64,000 nucleotides of DNA from Liquidambar formosana (taxonomy: Eukaryota; Streptophyta; Magnoliopsida; Saxifragales; Altingiaceae), in NCBI GenBank assembly GCA_039720395.1, contig CM077826.1, forward strand, positions 37,290,790 to 37,354,789, in the 5' to 3' direction. Below the pieces are notes generated by a model. It did no database searches and was not told the origin of the DNA. It saw nothing but the letters and a program-made list of their open reading frames with translations. The translations under genes and the position numbers were made by a program. Below are positions 10,727-24,700 of the stretch, in pieces. Every line of letters begins with the position of its first letter. Within the stretch, counting starts at the first letter, position 1.

Positions 10727-11781
10727 AACCGCTACTCCAAAATCACCACTACAACTTCACCATTGATGCATCAAAGTCCTCTTCAATAATGTCTAGCTTA
10801 TCCTAAAAGGCATTCTATGCCATTTAAAAAGAAAATAATTAAACGCACGTAAGAATAAATAATTTTACTAAAGACATGGTTAAGATGTGATCGATGTCAA
10901 CCTTTGGCTTATTGTTTGGCCACTGTTGGAACCTACTACCGTGAATTCATTTGTTTCCATTTAAGGTCGAATTGAAGTCTTAGTAGAATGTAGATAGAAA
11001 TGATCTCATTTCATGGGTGTCCTCCTTTACTGCCAAAAATTTTAGCAAGCGATTTGTAACGCATTGATTTTATTTATTTATTTTTTTTTTGGGGGGTTAT
11101 TGGGAAAAATCCAGCAAACACAACAATGCAAGCATAAGGAATTTATAATTTTTTCCTCTATGTGTGATCAAAAGATGGGATTGCACAAGATACATAATCA
11201 AGCATAAAAAACCAAAAAATTAATGGCAATAAATAGTAACCACAAGACATCAAATTTATATGGCAAACCCTCCAATGTAGAAGGAAAAACCACGAGACTG
11301 AAGTTCGGCTAAATTTTCCACTATGTAAAAATGATGGGGTTATGAGTGCTCTTTTTTAGGCCCTAACCAAACTAGAGGCACCAACAATCATCAAGAGCGT
11401 ACAAATTCAAGGATAATAATAAGAAATAATCTTCACCTACTAAGTGGGTTTCAACAAACTCAACAAGAACGAATTCACCGAAATGGTAGACACAATATCT
11501 CTGAAACATGCTTTTGGGATGTCCTATGGAAAATCCGAGGACATAGCGTTGTAGCTCGTTCTTTCGGAAATCTCCTTCTAAAATTTGAGCCCAAATCGGA
11601 TTTGATTTCGGTTTTCGAATCTCCGGTCAAATTGGGCTGTTCTTCTCTTTCTTTCTCATCAAAAGCTTGAGAGAGATCTAAGGAGAGATAAGCAAAAGTG
11701 ACTGTTACTTTCACTCAGCCTAACCAGCCTTAAACGCTTTTTTTGCAATATGCCAATTTTGGCTCTTCTCTATTTTTATTA
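10727..11781. other. intergenic; possible old LTR-element relic
   Basis: No gene. Sequence near 11260-11300 (GGCAAACCCTCC ... GGAAAAACCACGAG) resembles blocks near 20495 and 30739 (TGGAAAACCC ... GGAAAAACCACGG), suggesting relics of one dispersed element. Boundaries not found. Confidence 0.3.
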
Positions 11782-12181
11782 AGGTAAATTGCAGATAATC
11801 TCATGAAGTATGGGGTCAGCAAATAACATCCTAAACTATGGGGGTCAGCAGATAACTTCTCTTATGTTTTAATTTTACCAATGTGCCTCCCGTATGTTTT
11901 AATTTTTATCAATGTGCCCCACCGTTATTCACTGTTGATGAAAATTGATAGAAAATAGTCATGTGCTACTCACGTGGCATGGCTAATTATCAAAAATACC
12001 CCCTGTATCTCTCTCCCAACCTAAACCCCCATTGTACTGCGTCATATTTACTACTATTGTTAACACTGTTAATCTAAAAAAAAATCCCAAATAAGCGTAG
12101 GGGCACATTAGTAAAATTAAAATATAAAGAGGGTTATCTGTTGATCCCCATACTTAAGGGGAGGTTATCTACAATTTATCC
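11782..12181. mobile_element. 400-bp Mutator-type MITE, 9-bp TSD
   Basis: Terminal inverted repeats AGGTAAATTGCAGATAATCT and GGATAAATTGTAGATAACCT. Flanking 9-bp duplications TTTTTATTA at 11773-11781 and 12182-12190. Internal repeated phrases on both arms (GGGGTCAGCAGATAAC, GTGCC..., AATTTTACCAATGTGCC) form extended subterminal inversions. No coding capacity. TIR start matches the element at 60426-61602. Confidence 0.8.
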
Positions 12182-12190
12182 TTTTTATTA

Positions 12191-13616
12191 CTCATTTAAT
12201 GAGGTTGATGGGCTCCACTTAAGGAGGGACCCGACCCAAGAGGGGTAAAATGTGAACATTTTATTAATCAATTCAATTATGTGAAGTATATAAAAGTAAC
12301 AACCTTCATTATCTATCCCAAGCAGAGCATGAAAGCTTTTCACCAAAAAAAAAAAAAAAAAAAAACAAAGAAAAACAAAATACAACTTGGCTGAACTCTA
12401 GCTCCGCAGGGGCATCCGTCTATCTACACATATTTAGCTTATGTTTCATACTTAGTACTCATGAATTTCCAATGAAATACTCAAGAATTTCCAAAGAAGG
12501 TGTATTTTCAAAGGGGAAAATTTTTATTCAACAATGCTTCCAGCCCAATTTTCATTGTTGCTTCAGGTTGATGCTTAGTAAGAGCATCCATCTTCCCTAA
12601 TTTCATTGATGTGAGAAAGTAATTTATTGGGGTGAAATTTAAACCGTTTGAACAATATGGGAGTCATCATAATGAAAAGGACCCTTATTCTAAAGGACGG
12701 AACAATGATCCATCAAATCTCACTTACCTCAATTACCTACCACCTAGCATCCTAATTCAGCAATGTTCAGAAAAAAACAAGAAAAAAACAAATGAAAAAA
12801 AAGGAAGAGAAGCGAACTGCAAGAGGGTGAAAGGTGGAGAAGTAATTCCCCCACCACGTGGTTACTATGAGAGCGTCCAATTAATGCTGCTTATTGCAAG
12901 GTGATGATCAGGGAAGGGACTGTTCAACGCTTAATACAGTGCGCGCTCAACTCAATCAAACCATCCTCTCTCTCAACGGTCTCCTCCCTTTCCATCCAGT
13001 TTTCCAACCAAAAAAACAAAATCTCCTCCCTTCACTCACGGCGCTAAAATGTAAAATTTGCCCCACCTGATTGTTATACCAACCAATCAGGCAATCACCA
13101 TCACCGTGCCATGAAAGATATACATCCTATTCAAATAGGATCTCTCTCAACCAAATGAAAGGGAAATTATATATGAAGTGTGTTTTCCTTCCTTATGAAA
13201 GCAGGTTTTTTTATTTTATTTTGACTGCGATACATCATATTATCTCTCTTTAGTCTCATGTCATGTGAAGATGAGTCCACAACTTAATCATAAAAAATAG
13301 AATCTACACAAATGGGTTTTACCCACCCCTTAATGAGACCATCTTTTTCTCATCTGACGCTACTCCAAATAAATATAAAGAAACAAAATATAATGTGATG
13401 GTTTGCTGTAAACAACCAAATCCATCTAATAATAGCGTGTTTTTTTTATTTTTATTTTTTATTTTTAATCTCCTTCTAGAAAAAAAAAACCACAATTAAA
13501 AAATAAATAATGAAAGAGTAATAAATAAACTAATAAATCTTTCTGTGGCTTTGGATTCTTCTAGCAGTTCGTGCCTGCCAGCTTTACTCGGAAAGTCGGA
13601 ATGGACACATTACCAG
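12191..13616. other. upstream region of the SRF gene
   Basis: No other gene seen. Contains poly-A and poly-T tracts and several short ORFs with no similarity that I recognise. Likely holds the regulatory region of the SRF gene, but apart from the TATA box no site is claimed. Confidence 0.5.
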
Positions 13617-13624
13617 TATAAAAT
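13617..13624 (+). promoter_or_regulatory. TATA box of the SRF gene
   Basis: TATAAAAT about 118 bases upstream of the ATG at 13742. The interval is purine-rich (GAGAGAGAGAGTGCGAG), like many plant leaders. Transcription would start near 13650. Confidence 0.5.
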
Positions 13625-13741
13625 CTCTTCCAAGAGAATTTAAGGAAAAAAGAAAAGAAAAAAAAAGACAAAAACAGATAGAGAGAGAGTGCGAGAAAGG
13701 GGGTTAATCGAGCAGATGCAGCTTGTTTGAGGGCGGGTGAG

Positions 13742-16700
13742 ATGAATTGGGGGAGGAAGGGAGAGATGGTGGAGATTAGGTGGGTGGGGGTGCTACTATT
13801 CGTCTGCATTTGGACTTTGAGGCCAACTTCCATCAATGGCGCTACAGATCCGGCAGACGGTCAGCTCTCTCTCTCTGTCTTTCTTTCTTTCCCATTTCTC
13901 AATTTCTCTTTGTTTGCCCTGTCTGTGCCTAGATTGGCAACTCCCCAGAGCCTACTCCATACATGCTGATCTTTTCCCCATCTGCATTCTTCTTGTGGAT
14001 ACCATTAGATAACTTGATCATTTTTCATTCTACAAAATTAGTTCCTTTTATATATATACAATAATAAGAATAATAATACTATGAAAATTGCTTGTCCTCA
14101 GATTTGGAAAGATGGCCCCTTTTTCTCATTGCATATTCAAAGGATATATATATACATATAGAGAGAGAGAGAGAGAGAGTGTGTGTTTGTGTGTGTGTAT
14201 CTCCTACCTTTAGTGATCTAAATGTAAGCTTCCTATGGATGTCAGTGACAAAGGACAATTTGGCCATGTTAGCAACTGAAGCTTTTCTCTCTTCTTTTAA
14301 TTGACTGGGTTGTAGCAACTGCTGCTGCCTGCCTTGTAGTGGGCATAGGTCCTTCTGGTTCCCCTTAATTTTACTTTTCTAACCAGTTTTGGATTGATCA
14401 AGTATAGAGTGGAGACACTGAGGCTTTTCTAACCATTTTTATTTTTTTAGATTTTATTTTATTCTAAAATCCAAATTAGTTTGTTGATGCCACTCATGCC
14501 AGACAGGGTGTGTTGCCTGACTCTGAGTCTCTGACCACTTTATTAATAGATTAAAAGGTTCAAGGTGTAGTTTTCCCTCCTTTGCCGGGTGGATGGGCAA
14601 TTGGTGGGTGCGTTTAGGAGAGGATGAGTGACCTCCACAGTGCTTTAACTGAAGATTGAGATTGACTCCACAGCTGAGTTTTGGGGATTATGGCATGGTC
14701 CTACACCTATCCTGGGGATTAAATAATGCCCTGAAAAATAATAGTCTTGATTGACTCCGCAGTGGGCATAACTTTCTTCAGCAATGCGGCTGCATAAAAT
14801 AGTCACCATAGAGCTTGAATTGAAGATTGCTGAGCCCTCAAGAACTTTCCCTTAGATTTGCAAAGTTCATCGTATTAACTGCACTGATTACTTAGTTAAG
14901 ATGGGCCTAAACTACAATGCCACATTCTCATTGTCAAATGATCGTCCTAAAGGGACCAATTCTCCTTTCTTTGTGGTCAGCGTTTAGGTGGCCTTTCCAC
15001 GCCATTCCCTTTGAACCAAAAAAAGAATAAGCTTTCTCTTCCCTTCTCTCTTTTCCAAATAAGTAAAAGCCATTTTTAGTCTTTGATTCAACCCAATATC
15101 CTTTTTGACGTGCCTTCCTCAGAGTTATTAGAACCCCTTCTAAGGCCCTAGTGATCAAGGCATCTCTTGATGGAAATCCAGATTTACACTGGTTGACACT
15201 CCATAGGCACAACCAAATTCCCTCACTTATGTTCAGAAAACATGAGTAAATAATTTCTCACCCTTTTGGAAACCATCCTTCTCGTGTCTTTTATAAAAAC
15301 TCCCTTCAAATTATATATGAAAGTATATGATTATCTTTAGGAGGTTGCGATACTCCTTTGTACATTTTTTGAAATGGACTAATGTGAAAAAGCTAAGATC
15401 CTAGAAATCGTCATAATAAAATCATTGTGATAATCCTAGAAATCGTCATAATCCTAGAATAAGCCTTCTCATACAATACATTTTCAGAAAACTCTTAAAA
15501 TCAAGCACTCACACAGCCCATATTTCATCATTAGGATCCTAGAAATCATCATAGTAAAGACTGAGGAATTTTGAAATGGAATAATGTATTGTCCTGTAAA
15601 ATTTGCATAACCTTTAGTGTGTTGGACGGGGAATGTAAAAAAGCTAATTTGTGTGACACCTAAAATCCACTGGCCACTGCACAAGCAGAGACCATATCTT
15701 TGCATTAACAACTGAGTCATCAACATAAGAGAAGTCCAATAGAATTTTTTTTGGAATTATTTATTATTGAAGTGTCCCAGGATAAGAGGATTTAAAGAGT
15801 GAGAATGCTCTTGGTCCTTGTAATTCCAATATTGTGAATCCTTGTAAATGAGCCATGGATGGCCTTTATATAGGAATTCAGGCTTCCCCCATGTGGCAAA
15901 ATTCTATTGGTTGAATTCTCTAACCAATAAGAGACCTTCCCACTTATTGTGCCTTTGAGCTTTCATAGTTATTGGCCCATGAGCCCATTTAATGAGCCTG
16001 CACTGTGTGTGTCCTATATTCGATTGACAATATAGATTTCATTCCCCTTATGGTGACCAAGGTAGAATGTGTGCCATCCTGGCTATGGGTAAGCTGCTCG
16101 ACTAGCTCGGTCAGCCCTTGTTCTAGCCATCAACACAAGACTGTCAAGCTATCCCAATGGAATGGGTTGGGATAGCGTGTTTGAGCACCCAACCTGCACT
16201 GAGCCCTAATTTCTCCCCCGGTCCTGCCACCAGCCCAAGTAGGTTATGAGTGTCAGAGTGCAGAGAAAGTGTAAGGGACAGGCCTCTGAGACGTCCAATT
16301 ATCCCAAGACCCTTGTTGCCCTCAGAGTTAATAAGATCCTATTAAAAGAGAGGCCTTAGACCCAAGAATTCCTTGTAAGGGAGAGGCCTTAGGCCCAAGT
16401 AAGATTCTATTGAAGACAATAAGCCTAGTTTGAGATGCCATGTGTTAGCTCTTTGTTGAATTTTTAACCCAACCATGTAAACAATAGCTTTGGGAAATGT
16501 CAAAGTTGATTAGTGGACACTGGTTATTAATATACCAAGAATCAAACCCGCATACTACATGTTGCATATTACCTATCGTATATGTTTTTTCTCCCCTCAT
16601 ATTATTTAAACTCTGGAGGAAAACAATGGACTGGTCTGTAAATTTGATTTAAACTTCTCTCACTGCAAAATGGTATAATAATTGTACTTGCGACTTGTTT

Positions 16701-18732
16701 AATTCACAGCTTCTGCTCTTAAAGTCATGTATAGCAGTTTAAATTCACCACCTCAACTAACTCAATGGAGCTCAACTGGTGATGATCCATGTGGGCAGTC
16801 TTGGAAAGGCGTTACCTGCTCAGGATCAGCAGTAACGGAAATGTGATTTTCTGTTATCCTTTCACTTTTACTGCACATGTTGTCCTTTTGCATCACCTTT
16901 CCTGCTGATTTCTGATGTATAATCTGTATTGTTATCCATCAGCAAATTATCAGGTCTTGGACTTACTGGGTCAATGGGATACCAGCTGTCAAGTTTGGCA
17001 TCATTAATCAACCTGTAAGATTAATACTTTCGACAATTTGTTAATCTTTTGGTCTCTATATTGAATGAATCTGATGTGGTGATTTTGACTAAATTCCGCA
17101 GAGACATCAGCTATAATAATCTTGGAAATCAGATACCTTATCAACTTCCTCCACACGTGCAGCAATTGTATGCTTAATATGTGCACATTATTTCCCATTA
17201 TTTTTCTTATTATTTTCTTTTTAGTCTTATGAGGATTTTCATTTATGATTCTTTTATACGCAGAAATCTAGCTGGTTGCAACTTCTCTGGGGACATCCCG
17301 TATTCCATTTCTCAGATGACTTCTCTTAAATACCTGTGAGTCAAATTTAGTTTCTATGTTATTTCTTTCATTTGCTCCAAGGGTTCATACTCAACCAATT
17401 TTTTTCCCTGGAGTGTAGAAACCTCGGTCACAATCAACTTCAGGGCCAATTGGGTGACATGTTTGGACAGCTTTCTGCCCTTTCCACATTGTGAGATCTG
17501 TAGCCACCCCCTTCTCAATTCATAAATTGATGGCTTATATACCTTGGCATAGCTGAAGAGTTCACGTCTTGGCTGTCCTACTTTGTGTGCAATTGTTAAT
17601 GATACATATTTTATTTGATCATTAGCCTTTGTTGTTTTTACTTTCCATGCCGTACTCGAGATATTCTATCATTATCCCTATATTCTGTTTATGTTTCTGT
17701 TTAAAGAAAATATCTATATTAATTCTGGCTAATTCACTATCTCTTCTACTACGTGGTTTAAAAATTCTGAGAACTGCCCACTAACTACTTAGTTATGGGG
17801 TGATATAGGTCAACTTCTCAAACTTATATATTCTTCCTGTTTTAATTGTAAGGAATACAAAGATTATATGAACCTGTTAGAGTGAATCTTGTTAACAGGT
17901 TAAATGACAATAATCTATTTTCTCTGCTTCAGGGATCTCTCTTCGAACTTGTTGTCGGGTAACCTCCCTGAAAGTTTTACCTCCCTTTCAAGTATGACCA
18001 CCATGTAAGTATTTAAGATGTTATCTACTGTACTACTAATCCATAGTATTTGGTCGTGATCCTTCCTTGGTTTTCCTATTTATCATTATGCAGGTATTTG
18101 CAAAACAACCAATTTACAGGCAATATTGACGTCCTTGCCAACCTTCCCCTTGAAAACCTGTGAGTGATCTATATATCTATTACAATTCAGCAGGAGAATC
18201 ATTTCTTCTGTCTGCAGAAAAACCTGTTGCCTGGCCTTTACAATTTTGTGTTTTATATTTCTCAGGAATGTTGCAAATAACCATTTTAATGGCTGGATTC
18301 CTGAACAGTTGAAAAAAATTAATCTGCAGTAAGCATTTCACAGTACCATTAATTATTTTCTTATTAGTTTGTTCTGTATGAAATCAATTCTTTACAGTCT
18401 GAATCTGGATATTGTTCATGACAGGAAGGATGGCAACACATGGAGCTCAGGGCCTGCACCCCCACCTCCACCTGGTACGCCTCCAGCTGGCAACACCAAC
18501 CGAAACCCTAAATCTGGTGGCAATTCCAGCCCATCTGGTGGTGGCGGCGGCGGTGGCAGCAATAAATCAGGTATAGGGGGTGGTGCCATAGCAGGAATAG
18601 TGATATCTATTATTGTTGTTGGGGCGATATTAGCATTCATTTTAATGAAGAGAAGATCCAGAAGGTCACCCTCAGATGAAGAAAAGCTTGATAGTCATCC
18701 TTTCACTTCTCTTGCTTCAAATGAAGTGCAAG
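13742..18732 (+). CDS. SRF6/SRF7: SRF exons 1-10: signal peptide, LRR ectodomain, transmembrane helix
   Basis: Exon 1 gives the signal peptide (hydrophobic [10 protein letters not shown] core) and the conserved start of the mature region (GATDPAD). Exon 2 carries [12 protein letters not shown], the cysteine pair typical of the N-terminal cap. Exons 3-9 are 63-72 bases long, all phase 2, each about one leucine-rich repeat, the usual layout of plant LRR kinases. Exon 10 has [12 protein letters not shown], seven glycines in a row, the membrane helix [20 protein letters not shown] (299-318) and a basic stop-transfer KRRSRR. Intron 1 is 2.85 kb and the others in this block are under 450 bases. Confidence 0.93.
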
Positions 18733-21700
18733 GTAATCCCTATTCTATCTGCATTTTGACATTTATTCATGCATCATCATAAATCCACCTTATTGGTAGC
18801 TTAATTTTTGCTCTTTACACTAGTGCAATACAATTATTATCATTATTATTATCAATGTTTTAAAAGGCATGGGCATAAGGCGGGGATTTTTTCCTTCCGT
18901 GGGGCGGGGCGTGGCGTAAGCCTCGAGGTGTGGGGCGTAAGCCCTATGAGTTTTTAATTTTTATATGTAAAACTATGTAAGAAATTAAGAATATTGAAAA
19001 AATATTAGGAATGTATGACAATTTCTATTTTTTTATCCAAAAAAAAAAAAAAATCTATTTATTTAAAAACAATTAACCCACGGTTTTGTGTTTAAAGACT
19101 GAGGCATTAAAAGCCATTAAAAAAAGGAAAGTCTACGTACCTAGTCGTTTAGAAAGCCTAAGGCAATAAAAAAGGTAAAGCCTCATAAAAATAGCCAAAG
19201 GCATAAAATATAGTAATGATGAAAAGTGACTAAATAGAGCATAGTCCATTAGAAAGCTTCATGGCTCAAAGATGAAGGGGTTGCGGCTATGGTTGTCATT
19301 GCTTGATTAGGGCTGTAATCATATCGGCAGTGATGATCTGAGTCACCGGCCAACATCAACTCTCATACCCTCATTGGTAGGCTACCGAACCAAAAAAAAT
19401 TAAAATAAATAAAATAAAGAAATACAGCAGATTTGTTGCCAAAATAGACTTTGGAAGGGTTGTCGACCATCGTATGCTCAAGCTTCGGGATCCTCGAGAG
19501 GTATGGGGTCTTCGTGTCTTCTCTTCTTTTCTTTGTCTCCTCTCCTCTCCCCTCTTTGGATTTACAATTTAGAAGCATAAGTGTAAGTTTCCTTATTTGA
19601 GTTGATTCTCCTCTTTGGGTTTACAATTTAGAATCAGAAGGGGTGTGTTTTGTTGTTTAGGGCTCAAATTGGGATTGTGTGCAGTGGGCGTATGCCCCAT
19701 AGAGAAGGTGTAAAAATATGTGTTTTTTAGGTATTGGGCGTACATCTCAGCCTAGGGCGTATTCCCAGGTAGACTACAGCCCAAAATTATACGCCCATGT
19801 GCGTATTAGCCCCAAAAATGCCCCACAATGTGCCTAGGATGCATTTTTTTAAAACATTGATTATTATTATCGATGAAGTAGACTCAATTTTGTCTACGGA
19901 ATATGCCAACGCAAACAAGGTCCTAACAATCCGCATATAACAAATGAGAAATGCTGCCCCTCTTCTGACGTCCCCCTTCCACCTTAAAGCCCCAAATCAG
20001 ATTAGCAGCTGTTGTCTTTTGAATTAGGTTTGCTTAGAGCCTGGACATCACAATGATGAACAAAATGGGGGAAAGAAGATCCTCTTGTTATAGGCCAAGG
20101 CCTGAAGAAACCATGAGGACTTCCAGCCAGTTTAGAAAATGAGATAGTCTAGATGCATTGCTCAATCCAATTCGTCCATTTCCTTTGAAATCCCATCCTC
20201 TCTAGCAAATAAATTTAAGATTATGAGATTATGAGTCCCAAACCTAAAAGTGGGGTGAATGGGTATTTGAAAATTTTATTGAATAGGCAGTTAAGTCAAT
20301 TCAATTCAATTCAATTCAACACTAAACAATCAATTAGCTAATCTTATGCAAATTCTACTAAAGCACAGAATAAATCATATGAAAGTTTGAGTTCAAATGG
20401 CTAGCTAGACAAATATACCAGGGATATACTTTATCCAAATTAGTTAATGAGATTCTCAAATCAATTAAGCAATTAGAGCACACACATTTTTATGTGGAAA
20501 GCCCTTGTAGAACCATGGGTCCTAGGCTAGTCTACATGGTTCAAAGTCTCGTCTGATATGGACGAGATCTTCTTGGGTTAACCTGGTCTCATTCAAGGGT
20601 GAGACGATAATTGAGAATGAATCAAGTATATAGTAGGGTTTTGTTTTGAAAAAAATGAAATCTTAATGAACACCCATCGATCAAAACATATACTTGATCA
20701 TTGAAATGTTATATTTATTTGTGTTATTGGTATTATTTTAGGTATCTAAAACCTAATTATAGTGTATTTTCAAGTTCGCGCTGGGTCTTGTTTTGATATT
20801 TTTTACCATATTATGAGTCCCAAGTTATTTGTTTTGCTTATTTAATGGTTCCAATAAGATTTCCCATTTTTTTTTTTTTTTTTTTTTAACATTCTTTAAT
20901 GTGAAAAATTATGCCTTGCTTGAAACGCGACGACATGGATGAGATTGAGATTATCGAGACCGAAACGGGACAACGACTGAGACCAAGATTTTGAACCATG
21001 CTAGTCTAGCTAATACACTATGATATAAAATGTTACAAGACAATTTACGACTGACAACTTGACGGCATGTTCTTCAGTAATTACCTACGCTGCGATGCTA
21101 ACTCTGGATTGCCTTCTCAAACCTCTTCACATGTATCTAACCGCACTGAAATCCATGACACTCTACCTTCAGACTGCACCAAAGGCTCATTAAGTCAGTT
21201 CTCATGCAATCAATATGGAAGGAAAATTGTGTTTGTGGTTTAAGGCTCTAGAAGATTTTCATGGAAACCAATCCTAACAACTAGGGTTCAATTCTATAGA
21301 GGAAACAATTCTCTAAATATGATCTAATAAATTCAGGAGAGAATGTATGATTTTTGTGGCTTCTTAGCCTTTAACTAAGTTTTAAAATATGTACACAAGG
21401 TAGGATCCTAGGGAAGAATTTGGTGAAGAAGGAAATTCAAACAGATCCACAACTCTATTCAGGCATTGATGCAGGACAACCTCAAAACATGTAAAGAGAG
21501 AAAGAAGTAGAGAAAGAAGCTAGAAAAGAAGCAAGAAGAAGCAAGAGAGAAGCAAAATCCTAGGAGTCAGCACCTAGGAGTGTTTGGAGTCGACACTAAA
21601 CGTTGGAAAAATCTAAATTTTAATTCATTATAAGCTGAAAAACTAAAGAGTTATTGGAGCCTTTATATAGAGGTCCAATTACATCAAATATGGTAAAACT

Positions 21701-24700
21701 TAACCCTAAATTCTAGGAATTTAAAAGGCAACAATTTATTATTCTAAAAATAATACTAAATAGTAATGGTAAACCCTTGCTTTTCAAGTTAATAGGTTGT
21801 TGAACCATTTGCATGTTGTCCCCCATCAACTCTCCCCGGGTGGGAGAAACTCGACCTCGAGTTTTATCTTGAGTAGAGATATTGAACGTGACCTTTCCAG
21901 CAAAACAAATACTTAGAATAAATCAGCCGCTTCAAAACTTGGTGAAAAATAGCAGCTTCAAAATGTGAAACTTGACAGATACTTCTCAATTTATCAAAGA
22001 ACGTGGTCAAGTGAGAATCACAGTGTAGCTAGAAACTGTTGACACCAAGAAAATCTATAATCTGGATCTTGAGTAAATTGGACGGACAAACACCACATTC
22101 TGACAAGTTGGCTTTCTTAGGATGAGATTCTTGCACAACAATGGGTGTAAGATCCACGCCCAAATTATCAGCGATGAGTGTAAGATCCATGCCCAAGTCT
22201 TTTGTTACCTCCTCAAATTCTTCAGAGATTGGAACAATTTCTGGCGCCATAGATAACCTATTGTATGATGTGGGTTTGATTTGGGTTTTTGATTTGTTGT
22301 ACGATGTTATTTGTGGTGGTTGGGGCTGATAGTGAAGGGGTTGTATAGGAGGAGATTTGGGTGTGGATGGGAATTTGGTTGGGGTCTGTGTATGAGGGGT
22401 TTTGGATGAGATTGGGATTTCCTTTATGATTGAAGGTGATGCATTAACGGGCTGTGTTGGGATGTTATGGGTTGTAGTGGTGATGTGAATTGGTGTGACT
22501 GTGGTGATGAATCGACCATGGACTTTGGGTTTGGCAGTGAAGCTGTGGCAGTGGCGATGGCGAGAAGTACCTAACAATTAGAGACTTGCTTGAGGGATGC
22601 ACATGATCGAAATTTGCTTTGATACCAAGCTAATGCAGGACAACCTGAAAACATGTAAAAGAGAGAAAGAAGTAGAGAAAGAAGCTAGAAAAGAAGCAAG
22701 AAGAAGCAAGAAAGAAGCAAAACCCTAGGAGTCGGCACCTTGGGGTGTTTGGAGTTGACACCAAATGTTAGAAAAATCTAAATTTTAATTCATTATAAGC
22801 TGAAAAACTAAAGAGTTATTGGAGCCTTTATATAGAGGTCCAATTACATCAAATATGGTAAAACTTAACCCTAAAGTCTAGGAAGTTAAAAGGCAACAAT
22901 TTATTATTCTAAAAATAAAACTAAATAGTAATGGTAAACTCTTGCCCTTCAAGTTAATAGGCCAAGCTGGGCCATCTTGTTGAGCCATGTGCATGTTGTC
23001 CCCATCAGGCATTCACTAATTTGTCCAATAAGCCTTCCAACCAGTTTGTAAAGCACTGTTTTGAGCTTTATGGCCTTTATACACTTCAAACTGCATTTAT
23101 TATATTTATGAGTCGTGTAGGCATTATTAGGTTCTAATCATCTATAGAAACATGTCACTTGGTCTCTTCCAAGGACTTTAATATCGATATCGATGGATAT
23201 ATCGAGGGTCCAAAAATGTGGATATATTGGATATATCGTTGGATATATCGACAATATCGATATTGTTTTAAAGATATGGTGGATATTATGTGTTAAACGC
23301 GGATTTTCTTATTGAAACTCTGGGAAACAATGATTTAGACTCTAATACACAATCTAGCATAAAAAAATTACAATTTAAATGTGGATAACACAAGTATGTG
23401 TTGTGTAGGGTATAAATAGTGTAATACGATGAGATAATAAATAATAAAAATTTATGCAAATGTAACATTTAAATGTAAAGCACCACTAGACTAAAGCCTA
23501 TTGACTTGAAATCATATTTTAAAATATGTGAATTGCTAAACATTATTTTATAAAAAAAAAAAAAAAATATGAGTACACAAAAAAAACAATGAAAAATTAG
23601 TAGAGTTCTTTTAAAAATATTATAAAGTTAAAATTAAGAATGTAAAGTAGAAAAGAATTATAGGTTACTAGCAAGGACTTTAATATCGATGTCGATGGAT
23701 ATATCGAGGGTCCAAAAATGTGGATATATCGGATGTATCGTTGGATATATCGACAATATCGATATCGTTTTAAAGATATAGTGGATATTATGAGTTAAAC
23801 ATGGATATTTTTATTGAAACTCTGGGAAACAATGATTTAAACTCTAATACATAATCTAGCATCAAAATATTGCAATTTAAATATGTATAATACAAGTATG
23901 TGTTGCGTAGGGTATAAATAATATACCGCGCTAACTAAATAAATAATAGAAAATTTTGCAAATTCAACATTTAAATGTTATATAACATTGAAATAGATTT
24001 TTGTAACATTTAAATATAGAGTGCTATTAGACCAAAGGCCATTGGTTTGAAATAATATTTTAAATTATGTGAAATACTAAGCATAGTAAAATGTACATAT
24101 ATATGTGAATCCTAACCTATTCTAATGTGTAAAAATTTCACTAGAAATCAGCAAAAGGGCATTTAAACATGGCAGTGTTGATATCTTGAACGATATCAGC
24201 GATATATCTTCGATATTTTCGATATATCTTCGATATCAGCGATATATCTTCGATATATCGCTGATATCGTTCGATATTTTGTTTTTTGAAAATTCTTCAA
24301 TTTCGCAACAATATATCGTATCGTTACCCTCCGATATGGCGATATATCGCGATATATCGTCGATATATCGCGATTTTTAAGTCCCTGGTTACTAGTTATA
24401 TTTATAAAATATAATATAAAAAAGGGGCCTTTTAATAAAATGTTTATTGTATTTTAAAAGCTTTAGTAAAGTTGTCATTAAAACCAAAAAAAGAAAAGAA
24501 GAAAAAGGGTAGGTTTTATAAAGGGGAGGTGTGAAAGTGACCCCGTCACTTTACCAATCACAAAAGGCTGGACAAAACAAAAGAAAGAAAAGAGGGAAAA
24601 AAAGCTTCACAGCATCCAGCCATCCATGGAGGTTCGACGGTGGTGACGCCGGTGGCCAGAAGACCACAACAGCACGTACGACTGTACGAGGTATGTCGAC

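Noticed and set aside
13561..13836. Antisense ORF of 91 codons over the SRF start
   Set aside because: Covers the SRF leader and first exon; composition follows the GA-rich leader; no support as a gene.
18416..18640. Proline-rich antisense ORF of 74 codons
   Set aside because: Shadow of SRF exon 10, whose sense frame encodes the real proline/glycine-rich segment.
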